From contig DLGC01000004.1 in NCBI GenBank assembly GCA_002482525.1, positions 62,001 to 126,000 on the forward strand: DNA of 64,000 nt. Direction: 5' to 3'. This DNA is from Propionibacteriaceae bacterium UBA7704. Its GTDB lineage: Bacteria; Actinomycetota; Actinomycetes; Propionibacteriales; Propionibacteriaceae. Below, in pieces: positions 1 to 7,136 of this stretch (position 1 is the stretch's first letter; each line of letters opens with the position of its first letter). The notes under the pieces were generated by a model. The model made no database searches, was not told the DNA's origin, and saw only the letters and a list, made by a program, of their open reading frames with translations. A program made the translations under genes and the position numbers.

Positions 1-27
1 GGTGATCCATGTGATCATAGCGAGGCA

Positions 28-61
28 TTGACTTGCGCATGTTGTGTGCATAAGATGCGCA
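28..61 (+). promoter_or_regulatory. Sigma-70-like promoter with overlapping inverted repeat, upstream of the C-glycoside cluster
   Basis: TTGACT at 28-33 and TAAGAT at 51-56 are separated by exactly 17 bases, a good fit to a housekeeping promoter, 47 to 60 bases before the first gene. A perfect inverted repeat TGCGCAT (34-40) / ATGCGCA (55-61) starts in the spacer and runs over the -10 box, a position where a repressor would block polymerase. The ROK regulator at 2901 is the obvious candidate ligand-responsive repressor, but that link is inference. Confidence 0.6.
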
Positions 62-107
62 GAGTTCTGATTCTACGAATCGTAAGACTGGCCCTGGAAG
101 GACTTCA

Positions 108-1226
108 ATGACGAAACTTCGTATCGGAATCATCGGCTTAGGTTTTATAGGAACCCAGAAGCACCTCGTGGGCCTGTCCCAGCATCTCGACAAGTGCGAG
201 ATCGTCGGGTTCTGCGACTTGGACGTGCAACGGGCTCAAGAAGCCAAGGACAGCCATGGTTCTGCCGACTCCTACGTGACGACCGACTACCGCGAACTGC
301 TCGCAGATCCGTCGATCGACGTGATCCACGTGTGCACCTGGAACGTCACTCACTGCGAGATCACCTGTGCCGCCCTCGAAGCCGGCAAGCATGTGCTGGT
401 TGAGAAGCCGATGGCCGTCACCGGCGCCGAGGCGCGCCAAATGGTGGAGACCGCCGAACGCACCGGCAAGAAGCTGTCGGTCGGCTTCCAGTACCGCTTC
501 CGCAAGGAATCGCAGTTCCTGCGCAAGGCCGTCGATGAGGGCCGGCTCGGCGAGATCTACGCAGCCAAAGCCCACGCCGTCCGCCGCAAGGGCGTGCCGA
601 TCTGGGGCGTCTTCACCGACAAGTCCAAGCAGGGCGGCGGTCCGCTGATCGACCTGGGTGGACACGCCATCGACCTGGCACTGTGGTACATGGATAACTA
701 CGACGTCGAGTCGGTCACCGGAGTCGTCAACTTCAAGCTCGGCGACAAGCCGGAGGGCAACATGGTCGGTCCTTGGGACCCGGCGACGTACAGCGTGGAG
801 GACTCCGCGTTCGGGTTCGTCAAGTTCACCAACGGCGCATCGTTGTTCGTTGAGGCCGCCTGGGCGCTGAACGTTCAGGACTCACGCGAGGGATGCGTCA
901 CGCTCTGCGGCACCGACGGCGGTGCCGACACGGTTCAGGCCAAGACCGGAGCCGACCTGGTCGTCACCCTCAACAACGTTCAGGGCGGCGATTTGGTCAA
1001 GACCCAGCCTGAGGTCGGTGCTGCCTACTTCGGAGCCGGCGGCGGTGCGATGAACGGCTTCGCCTACATGGGCGGCCTGGAGGCGGAATCCTGGCTCGAC
1101 GCGATCGCCAACGACACCGAGCCCTACGTGAAGGCCGAGCAGGCCTGCGTGGTGACCGAGATCCTCGACGCGATCTACACCTCAGCGCGGACCGGTCAGC
1201 CGGTCGTGTTCACCCCCAACAACTGA
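108..1226 (+). CDS. Gfo/Idh/MocA family oxidoreductase, DgpA-like (C-glycoside 3-oxidation)
   Basis: 372 residues, normal length for the family. An N-terminal Rossmann fold opens with GIIGLGFIG (residues 7-15). The EKP motif that holds the nicotinamide and catalytic lysine is at 99-101, and an ID-LGGH segment (D182, H186) supplies the expected catalytic Asp/His pair. From memory the central stretch (AHAVRRKGVP, GVF-DK-KQGGGPLID) reads very like DgpA, the NAD-dependent enzyme that oxidises the 3-hydroxyl of the glucose in puerarin so that the C-C glycosidic bond becomes cleavable. Deglycosidase-type genes at 4191-6956 support this role. The start is the ATG at 108 after an AAGGA site. It is the first gene behind the promoter at 28-56. 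Family assignment is firm; the C-glycoside substrate is inference from the context. Confidence 0.85.
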   Translation: MTKLRIGIIGLGFIGTQKHLVGLSQHLDKCEIVGFCDLDVQRAQEAKDSHGSADSYVTTDYRELLADPSIDVIHVCTWNVTHCEITCAALEAGKHVLVEKPMAVTGAEARQMVETAERTGKKLSVGFQYRFRKESQFLRKAVDEGRLGEIYAAKAHAVRRKGVPIWGVFTDKSKQGGGPLIDLGGHAIDLALWYMDNYDVESVTGVVNFKLGDKPEGNMVGPWDPATYSVEDSAFGFVKFTNGASLFVEAAWALNVQDSREGCVTLCGTDGGADTVQAKTGADLVVTLNNVQGGDLVKTQPEVGAAYFGAGGGAMNGFAYMGGLEAESWLDAIANDTEPYVKAEQACVVTEILDAIYTSARTGQPVVFTPNN

Positions 1227-1231
1227 AAATA

Positions 1232-1375
1232 GTCGGAGCGGAAAGCTCCGACGGCCCTGAGGCTGCCTTCGGGCACCCACCTGCGTCCTGGTGGAGACAG
1301 GACGCAGGTGGGGCCTCAAACGGTACCGGCGCCGCCGGTGCCGGCTGGCAAAGCCAGCAAACACAGTGTTGTGTT
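1232..1375 (+). terminator. Run of five consecutive hairpins between oxidoreductase and symporter genes
   Basis: The 167-base gap is almost wholly palindromic. Hairpins are 1232-1252 (8-bp stem, GGAAA loop), 1276-1312 (perfect 15-bp stem, 7-base loop, flanked by GAGGC/GCCTC at 1259-1263 and 1313-1317), 1322-1342 (9 bp with one G-T), 1344-1358 (6 bp, AAA loop) and 1360-1375 (6 bp). None is followed by a T run. They may act as a partial or Rho-assisted terminator, or protect the mRNA ends between two genes expressed at different levels. Confidence 0.6.
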
Positions 1376-1393
1376 AGTGAAAAGGAATTGGAA

Positions 1394-2806
1394 ATGGCAG
1401 AGCAGACTGTGGCGGCCCCAGGGGCCTCTTCGGCCGCTTCCGTGGACAAGCTGACCTTCGGTACCAAACTTGCCTACGGACTGGGCGATTTCGCCAGTCA
1501 GCTGATGTGGACCCTAGCCTCGAGCTACTTGGTCCTCTTCTACACCGACAACGTCGGCCTCGCTGCCGGTGCGGTCGGCGTCCTGATGCTCGTCGCCCGC
1601 GTGGCCGACGCGCTCTTCGACCCCATGCTTGGCGCATTCGCCGAGCGACATCCAACCAAATACGGACGATTCCGTCCCTGGCTGTTGTGGGCCTCACCAA
1701 TCCTGGCAGTCAGCGTCATCCTCACCTTCATGACGGTGCCGGGTGGCGATACGGTGAAGCTCCTCTGGGCCGGTGGCACCTACCTGCTGATGGGCTTCCT
1801 GTACTCCGCAGTCAACCTGCCTTACGGTGCGCTGTCGACCGTCATGACGCGCGATCCCCAAGAGCGGGTGGCTCTCAACTCCTTCCGCATGATCGGCACC
1901 AACCTCGGCGCTGTCGCGCTGAGCGCCCTCACCATGCCGCTGATCCTGCACTTCTCCGGCTTCGGTGATGGCAAGACCACGAGTGTGATGGGCTTCACCA
2001 TCACCGCGGGCATCATGGCAGTCATCGCGGTGCCGATGTTCTGGATCGTCTTCGCCAAGTGCAAGGAAGTGATCCAGCCCGAGGTCACCCAGACCAGGGT
2101 TCCGCTGCTGACCACGGTGAAGGTTGTCGTCGGCAACAAGCCGCTCATGCTGGTGGCGCTGGCGCTGTTCTTCATCCTTACCGGACTGTTCGGACGCCTC
2201 GGCGTCGCGGTCTTCTACTACATCTACGAGATGCATCGCTTCGACCTCATCGCCCCGTTGATGATGCTGCCCTCTCTCGCTGGTGCGATCGGCATCGCGC
2301 TGTTCGCCCGGTTGGCCAAGTACATCGGCAAGAAGAAGACCGTCATCATCTCGATGCTGGTCACCGCACTGCCGACGATCATCTTGTTCTTCGTCGACCC
2401 GTCCAATGTGACGATGGTGTTCGTGCTCACCGGGCTGTACGGCTTGGGCAACTTCGCGGCGCCGGTTGTGATGTCCATGGTGCCGGACTCCATCGACTAC
2501 GCCGAGGACAAGACGGGCGTCCGCAGCGATGGTACGGGCTACGCCGCGGTCAGTCTCGGCACCAAGATCGCCTCCGCGTTGGGAGCATCGCTGGGTGCGA
2601 TCCTGCTGGGTGCCTTCGGTTATGTGGCCAACTCCCAGGAGCAGACAGCGCAGGCCGCGCTGGGTATCAACTTCACGGTGAACATCATGCCGGCGATCTT
2701 CAGCTTGCTGGCGATCATTCCGATCATGATCTACCCGATCACCGAGAAGAAGTACGAAGAGATTCGCGCCCGGCTCGAAGCCAAACGCGACTCGGTGGAG
2801 GCCTGA
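1394..2806 (+). CDS. GPH-family sugar:cation symporter (MFS)
   Basis: 470 residues from the ATG at 1394, preceded by AAAGGA at 1381-1386; an in-frame TTG six bases earlier is less likely. The opening KLAYGLGDFASQ followed by a segment ending FYTDNVGL is typical of the glycoside-pentoside-hexuronide family (melibiose, xyloside and glucuronide carriers). About twelve hydrophobic segments follow, with a charged cytoplasmic C-terminus (EKKYEEIRARLEAKR). It probably brings an intact glycoside into the cell with H+ or Na+, feeding the oxidoreductase upstream and the deglycosidase-like enzymes downstream. The ligand cannot be read from sequence. Confidence 0.85.
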   Translation: MAEQTVAAPGASSAASVDKLTFGTKLAYGLGDFASQLMWTLASSYLVLFYTDNVGLAAGAVGVLMLVARVADALFDPMLGAFAERHPTKYGRFRPWLLWASPILAVSVILTFMTVPGGDTVKLLWAGGTYLLMGFLYSAVNLPYGALSTVMTRDPQERVALNSFRMIGTNLGAVALSALTMPLILHFSGFGDGKTTSVMGFTITAGIMAVIAVPMFWIVFAKCKEVIQPEVTQTRVPLLTTVKVVVGNKPLMLVALALFFILTGLFGRLGVAVFYYIYEMHRFDLIAPLMMLPSLAGAIGIALFARLAKYIGKKKTVIISMLVTALPTIILFFVDPSNVTMVFVLTGLYGLGNFAAPVVMSMVPDSIDYAEDKTGVRSDGTGYAAVSLGTKIASALGASLGAILLGAFGYVANSQEQTAQAALGINFTVNIMPAIFSLLAIIPIMIYPITEKKYEEIRARLEAKRDSVEA

Positions 2807-2813
2807 CCAAGAC

Positions 2814-2846
2814 CTTTGGCGGGCCGGCAGGCCCGGCCCGCCAAGG
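2814..2846 (+). terminator. Strong GC-rich hairpin after the symporter gene
   Basis: TTGGCGGGCCGG (2816-2827) pairs perfectly with CCGGCCCGCCAA (2833-2844) around a five-base loop, extended by two further pairs. There is no following T run, so it could be a Rho-independent terminator of the GC-rich actinobacterial kind or an mRNA-stabilising element ahead of the ROK gene. Confidence 0.55.
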
Positions 2847-2900
2847 ATCCACACCTCAGTAGTGGACCTCGTGCACAATCGAAAAGGAACGGACACGAAT

Positions 2901-4118
2901 ATGCACAACGTCGCAGGACCGGAAGCTCACCGGCCAGGGAGTGCGGGAGAGATCCTCCAGATCCTGCGCGACGGCAAAGCCCGAACCAGGCGCGATCTCG
3001 CCGGACTCACCGGCCAGGCCCGCACGACCGTGGCGCAACGCCTCAGCGTGCTGACTGACGTCGGCCTGGTTCGTGAAGCCGAAGAAACCGCGGCTACCGG
3101 CGGACGCCCGTCCGCTGCTTTCGCGTTTGATGCTGAGGGCAAGGTCGTACTGGCCATCGATCTGGGGGCGAACCACGCCACCTACGGCGTGGCGGATCTG
3201 CACGGCGAGATTCTCGCCTCTGCCACCGACATGGTTCGGATCGGCGACGGCCCGAAGGTCGTCATGGAGTTGGTGCTGACCCGTCTGGAGGAGCTTCTCG
3301 CCACACCCGGGATCGCCGAGCGCGACGTGCTCGCAATCGGAGTCGGCTTGCCCGGCCCGGTGGATCAACACACCGGGCGCCCGACCAGCCCGCCGATCAT
3401 GCCCGGCTGGGACGGCTATGACATCCGCACGGTGCTGGCAGACCGTTACTGTTGCCCGGTTTTCGTCGACAATGACGCCAATGTGCTGGCCCTGGGCGAA
3501 CGCGCAGTCGCTTGGCCCGACGTCGCCGACCTGATGTTCGTCAAAGTCGCCACCGGCGTCGGGGCGGGGATCATCAGCGGTGAACACCTGCTGCACGGAG
3601 CCCAAGGCGCGGCCGGTGACCTCGGCCATGTTTACAGCAAAGCCGCAAACGACCGTCCCTGCCGCTGCGGAAACCGTGGCTGCCTGGAGTCGCTGGCCGG
3701 CGGGATGAGCATCGCGGCGAGGCTCACTGAGCGGGGCGTTCCCGCTGACTCGCCCAGCGATATCGTCTCGCTGGTGCGGGCGGGCAACCTCGAAACCGTC
3801 CTGGCCCTGCGCGAAGCCGGTCGTGCGCTGGGTGAGGTGCTCGCCACCTGCACCGCGTTGTTCAACCCCCGCGTGATCGTGATTGGTGGCGAGATCGTGG
3901 AAGTGGGTGAGCCGTTGCTCGCCGGCGTGCGAGAGTCGATTTATTCGCGGGCGCTGCCGCTGGCCAGCCGAGATCTTCGGGTCGTGGTCGCCAAATCCGG
4001 TGCCCTCGGCGGGGTCATCGGTGCTGCTCGAATGGCGCTGGACTCCGTGTTCTCTGCGCAGTTCCTGGACCAAGTGCTCGACAAAGAGCCGGCGGAGGTC
4101 GGTCTGACCTCCGCCTGA
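2901..4118 (+). CDS. ROK family transcriptional regulator / sugar kinase-like protein
   Basis: 405 residues from the ATG at 2901, with an AAAAGGA site about 12 bases upstream; an in-frame GTG at 2862 would add 13 unconserved residues. An N-terminal winged helix (about residues 12-60, with ARTRRDLAGLTG and a recognition helix containing TVAQRLSVL) precedes a ROK fold. That fold has DLGA (phosphate loop), FVDNDAN and the zinc-binding CRCGNRGCLE motif. Members of this class repress sugar genes and release DNA on binding a sugar or sugar phosphate. It sits inside the C-glycoside cluster and is the natural local regulator. Possible operators are the inverted repeat at 34-61 and sequences in its own leader. 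Confidence 0.85.
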   Translation: MHNVAGPEAHRPGSAGEILQILRDGKARTRRDLAGLTGQARTTVAQRLSVLTDVGLVREAEETAATGGRPSAAFAFDAEGKVVLAIDLGANHATYGVADLHGEILASATDMVRIGDGPKVVMELVLTRLEELLATPGIAERDVLAIGVGLPGPVDQHTGRPTSPPIMPGWDGYDIRTVLADRYCCPVFVDNDANVLALGERAVAWPDVADLMFVKVATGVGAGIISGEHLLHGAQGAAGDLGHVYSKAANDRPCRCGNRGCLESLAGGMSIAARLTERGVPADSPSDIVSLVRAGNLETVLALREAGRALGEVLATCTALFNPRVIVIGGEIVEVGEPLLAGVRESIYSRALPLASRDLRVVVAKSGALGGVIGAARMALDSVFSAQFLDQVLDKEPAEVGLTSA

Positions 4119-4190
4119 TTCGGCTTACTCCTGCGTCGCCGCCACAGCGGGCGACCGCGCCTTCAGACAACGAATACCTAAGGAACAGTC

Positions 4191-5495
4191 ATGCTCAACC
4201 GAGACATCATCCAGAACACCGGCTTCTGCAACACCACCGACGGCGAGACCGTCACCGGGTTTCAGGTGCAGGTGCGTAATCCGAACTACCGAGGCCTGGC
4301 CAGCAGTCTGGTCGATGGCGTTGACGTCACCGTCGACGGGCGCACCTGGTCTCACGAAGAAACCACTGTCGTGCTCCAAGGCACCGAGTTTTCTTTGGCA
4401 GCGTTGCGCACCTCCACCGGGCATCGGTGGGCGCTGGATGAGCCGATGACGGTGAAGGTGCACCATCCCGGCGGTCTCAGCGCCGGCGTCCACCGCGTTG
4501 CGGTCGATATTCGCCACCGCGCGCCGTACATCCCGATTGAATTCCAACCGAACCTTGCCCATGCAGACAGGGAGCTGACGCTCGTCGATCCGATCGCTGC
4601 GCCGGCCTTCTCCTACGGGGTCTCGCTGTACAGCTACACCGGAGATATGTACACGCTGATGAGCCTCGAAGACGCCATGGCCGAGATCGCCGATCTTGGT
4701 GCAAGCGGCATCGAGATCCTTGGCGAGGGCAACATCCCCGGATACCCGAAACCGTCCACGCAGTGGATCGACACGTGGAAATCGCTGCTGGCGAAGTACA
4801 GCCTCACGCCGACCAATTACGGCTCCTGGATCGACAGCCGGATGTGGCTCGATCGCGATCTCACCGTCGCCGAAGGTGCTGCTCAACTGGCCACTGACCT
4901 CCGGTTGGCCGCCGAACTCGGCTTCTCCTTCGTCCGGCCCAAGATCGGTGTGGTCAGCCTCGATCTGATCCCACACCCCATCTGGGACCAGGTCGTCGAG
5001 CGCAACCTGGACCTCGCCCACGAACTTGGCATCGTGATCTGCCCCGAGATTCACTCCCCGACTCCGATCCGTCACGAGGTCGTCGACGGCTACCTGGACT
5101 TCATCGAACGCACCGGCACCAAGAACTTCGGTCTGCTCATCGACACCGGCATCTTCATGACCAAGACAGCCTTCCTGGGCTGGGACGGTGAGGAGCCGAC
5201 CTCCGAGGAAGAGGTCCCCGTACCGATGCGAGCCCTCAAGGTTCCAGCCAGCGACCTGATCGACGTGCTGAAACATGTGGTGTTCATCCAGGCGAAGTTC
5301 TACGAGGTCGACGAGTCCTTGGAGGATCCGCATATCCCGTGGCGTGAGCTACTCACCGTCTTGAAAGACAACGGCTACACCGGCTATCTGTCCAGCGAGT
5401 ATGAAGGCCCGCGCGACCCCTATCGCGGCCCAGTCCAGGTTCGTCGCCAACACGCGATGCTCCACAAACTCGAGCGAGAACTCTTCTCCGCCTAA
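4191..5495 (+). CDS. Fused C-glycoside deglycosidase-like protein (beta-subunit domain + sugar phosphate isomerase/epimerase alpha domain)
   Basis: 434 residues. Residues 1-133 form a small all-beta domain of the DUF6379 type, the C-glycoside deglycosidase beta subunit, recognisable by TGFQVQVRNPNYRGL, the DVTVDG strand and PGGLSAGVHRVAVDI. Residues 135-434 form a xylose-isomerase-like TIM barrel with candidate metal ligands E175 or E179, E286 next to H288, D318 and E403. KFYEVDE (about 369) and SSEYEGPRDP (about 401) are shared with the alpha subunit at 5967. In characterised systems (DgpB/DgpC, CarB/CarC) alpha and beta are separate chains that assemble and cleave 3-oxo-C-glycosides by beta-elimination at a metal site. 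Here both lie in one chain, beta first. No stop or shift lies at the junction near residue 134. ATG 4191 follows AAGGA. The substrate is unknown. Confidence 0.75.
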   Translation: MLNRDIIQNTGFCNTTDGETVTGFQVQVRNPNYRGLASSLVDGVDVTVDGRTWSHEETTVVLQGTEFSLAALRTSTGHRWALDEPMTVKVHHPGGLSAGVHRVAVDIRHRAPYIPIEFQPNLAHADRELTLVDPIAAPAFSYGVSLYSYTGDMYTLMSLEDAMAEIADLGASGIEILGEGNIPGYPKPSTQWIDTWKSLLAKYSLTPTNYGSWIDSRMWLDRDLTVAEGAAQLATDLRLAAELGFSFVRPKIGVVSLDLIPHPIWDQVVERNLDLAHELGIVICPEIHSPTPIRHEVVDGYLDFIERTGTKNFGLLIDTGIFMTKTAFLGWDGEEPTSEEEVPVPMRALKVPASDLIDVLKHVVFIQAKFYEVDESLEDPHIPWRELLTVLKDNGYTGYLSSEYEGPRDPYRGPVQVRRQHAMLHKLERELFSA

Positions 5496-5527
5496 CCCCT
5501 GAACCTGACGAGAATAAGGAGACCATT

Positions 5528-5965
5528 GTGCCCACGCTGTATATGAAGCTTCCCCATGAGGACCGGGTGTTGCGTCCCGGCGCCCTGCGGGAACTCACCC
5601 TCAACGACCAGACCGTCGGGTTCGCCCTGTCGATCGGCATGAACTACTACCGCGGACTGCCGCTGTCGGCGATTGAGGAGCTCGAGATCACCGTCGACGG
5701 CCAGGCGATCCCTAGCGCACTGATGCTGGCGGAGTTCAACGAGAAGCTGTTCATGCCCGATCAGCTCGCCCTGGCCTGGACCGAGTTCTGGGGGATCAAG
5801 CGCTATCTGACGGTTCGCGTCTACAACGGCGGCCTCGCCGACGGTGAGCACGAGGTCGCCGTCCGGCTGATCCTGCGCAATGTCTACATGCAGTTCGGGC
5901 CCGGCGCCTACGGCATGGTCGATAGCTCGGCCACTCGCACCCTCACCCTGCAGAAGGAGAACTGA
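5528..5965 (+). CDS. C-glycoside deglycosidase beta subunit-like protein (DUF6379)
   Basis: 145 residues from a GTG at 5528 with AAGGAGA just upstream. It is a single beta-sandwich domain homologous to residues 1-133 of the previous protein: GFALSIGMNYYRGLPL, EITVDG, and a GGLADGEHEVAV strand all align. In known enzymes the beta chain contributes a lid and loops to the active site of the alpha chain and is needed for activity. The stop overlaps the Shine-Dalgarno region of the alpha gene, which starts one base after it, as expected for a 1:1 complex. The C-terminus ends in a final strand, TRTLTLQKEN. Confidence 0.8.
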   Translation: MPTLYMKLPHEDRVLRPGALRELTLNDQTVGFALSIGMNYYRGLPLSAIEELEITVDGQAIPSALMLAEFNEKLFMPDQLALAWTEFWGIKRYLTVRVYNGGLADGEHEVAVRLILRNVYMQFGPGAYGMVDSSATRTLTLQKEN

Positions 5966-5966
5966 G

Positions 5967-6956
5967 ATGAAGATCGGAACGATCGAACAGGCCGTGTCGC
6001 TGTACGGGTTCGAGCAGCGCTTCGTCGATGTCGATGACTACGGCGTGCCGGAGATGTTCACCGAACTCAACGAACTCGGCATCGAGAAGTGCGAACTGAT
6101 CGGCTCGATGGTCTTCGACCAGTACCCCCGGCCGAAGGCGAGCGAGATCGCTGCGGTGCTGGCCGCCGCCGAGAAGTACGGCATCACGATAAATAGCTAC
6201 GGTGGCTATCTCGACAAGGGCAAGATCACCGGACGTGACGCGACCGACGCCGACATCATGTACGACATCACCGCCGACCTGATGACCGCCCGCGACTTGG
6301 GGGCGCCGTTCTTGCGGGCCGGCGACATCCCGCCCCACCTGCTGGCTGCCTCGGCTGCGATGGCCGAGCGCTACGGCGTCCGGATCGGTATCGAGATTCA
6401 CGCACCGTCCAAGCCCAGTGACGAGCGGATCCAGCAGATGCTCGCGGTGATGGACGACATCGACAGCCCCTTCATGGGCATGGTGCCGGACTTCGGCTGC
6501 TTCATTGAGCGCCCGGCCCAGCCTGCCCTTGATCGCCACATCGCCAATGGCGCCAATCCGGCGTTGCTGGACTATGTGATCGAGAACCGGCATGCCGGGT
6601 TGGATGAGGCAGGCATGCAGGCCAAGATCGCCGAGATGGGGGGCGGCGAAGCCGAGAAGTGGGCCATCAGCGAGATGTTCGGCTTCTTGTCGTTCGGGCC
6701 GGCCGACATCGAGGGTTTCAAGACCCTGCTGCACCGTACCCAGTACTTCCACTCGAAGTTCTACCACGTGACCGAAGAGCTGACTGATCCGCAAATCCCG
6801 GTCGACAAGCTGTTGGCCGCGATCGTGGAATCCGGTTTCGAGGGAGTTCTGCTCAGCGAATACGAGGGCCATGCCTTCCACCTCGATGACGCCCACGAGC
6901 AACTCGAACGCCATCTTCGCCTTGAGCAGAAGATCCTCAGCAGCCTGGTCGATTGA
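5967..6956 (+). CDS. Sugar phosphate isomerase/epimerase family, C-glycoside deglycosidase alpha subunit-like
   Basis: 329 residues from the ATG at 5967, one base after the beta stop and behind AAGGAGA (5954-5960); the open frame extends upstream to 5880 but only through the beta gene. Xylose-isomerase-like TIM barrel: GIEIHAPS supplies E143 and H145, MVPDFG supplies D175, FHSKFYHV supplies H262, and LLSEYEGH supplies E298. This is the ligand pattern expected for one divalent metal. Residues around 262-300 match the fused protein at 4191 closely. Together with the beta chain it probably eliminates the aglycone from a 3-oxo-C-glycoside made by the oxidoreductase at 108. A plain ketose epimerase is the alternative. 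Confidence 0.8.
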   Translation: MKIGTIEQAVSLYGFEQRFVDVDDYGVPEMFTELNELGIEKCELIGSMVFDQYPRPKASEIAAVLAAAEKYGITINSYGGYLDKGKITGRDATDADIMYDITADLMTARDLGAPFLRAGDIPPHLLAASAAMAERYGVRIGIEIHAPSKPSDERIQQMLAVMDDIDSPFMGMVPDFGCFIERPAQPALDRHIANGANPALLDYVIENRHAGLDEAGMQAKIAEMGGGEAEKWAISEMFGFLSFGPADIEGFKTLLHRTQYFHSKFYHVTEELTDPQIPVDKLLAAIVESGFEGVLLSEYEGHAFHLDDAHEQLERHLRLEQKILSSLVD

Positions 6957-6962
6957 GGCTGC

Positions 6963-7010
6963 GCCGGCCTGCCTGCGAACACTGTGACGGGGCTCGACAG
7001 GCAGGCCGGC
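6963..7010 (+). terminator. Hairpin terminator at the end of the C-glycoside cluster
   Basis: GCCGGCCTGCCTG (6963-6975) pairs perfectly over 13 bases with 6998-7010, with a 22-base loop. It begins seven bases after the alpha-subunit stop. No T run follows. The remaining bases up to 7136 hold no gene; a TACAAT at 7025-7030 might be a -10 for the next gene but has no convincing -35. Confidence 0.55.
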
Positions 7011-7136
7011 AGACCACAATCGGATACAATCTTCGTGTCTTGGCCGGGCAGATCCCGGTGGTGGCCGACGTCTCGGACGTGCTGGTCGAGGGCTGAAAAC
7101 CCGCCTGACCCACCCTGACTGCAAAGGGTATTTTTC

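Noticed and set aside
1694..2908. 404-codon minus-strand frame over the symporter gene
   Set aside because: Composition is Arg/His/Gln/Asp-rich and featureless; the plus-strand symporter is clear.
2856..4073. 405-codon minus-strand frame over the ROK gene
   Set aside because: Antisense shadow; the plus-strand protein has complete ROK motifs.
7040..7096. Short frame ending in VVADVSDVLVEG before the MFS exporter gene
   Set aside because: It looks protein-like but has no convincing start or ribosome site and is under 25 codons.
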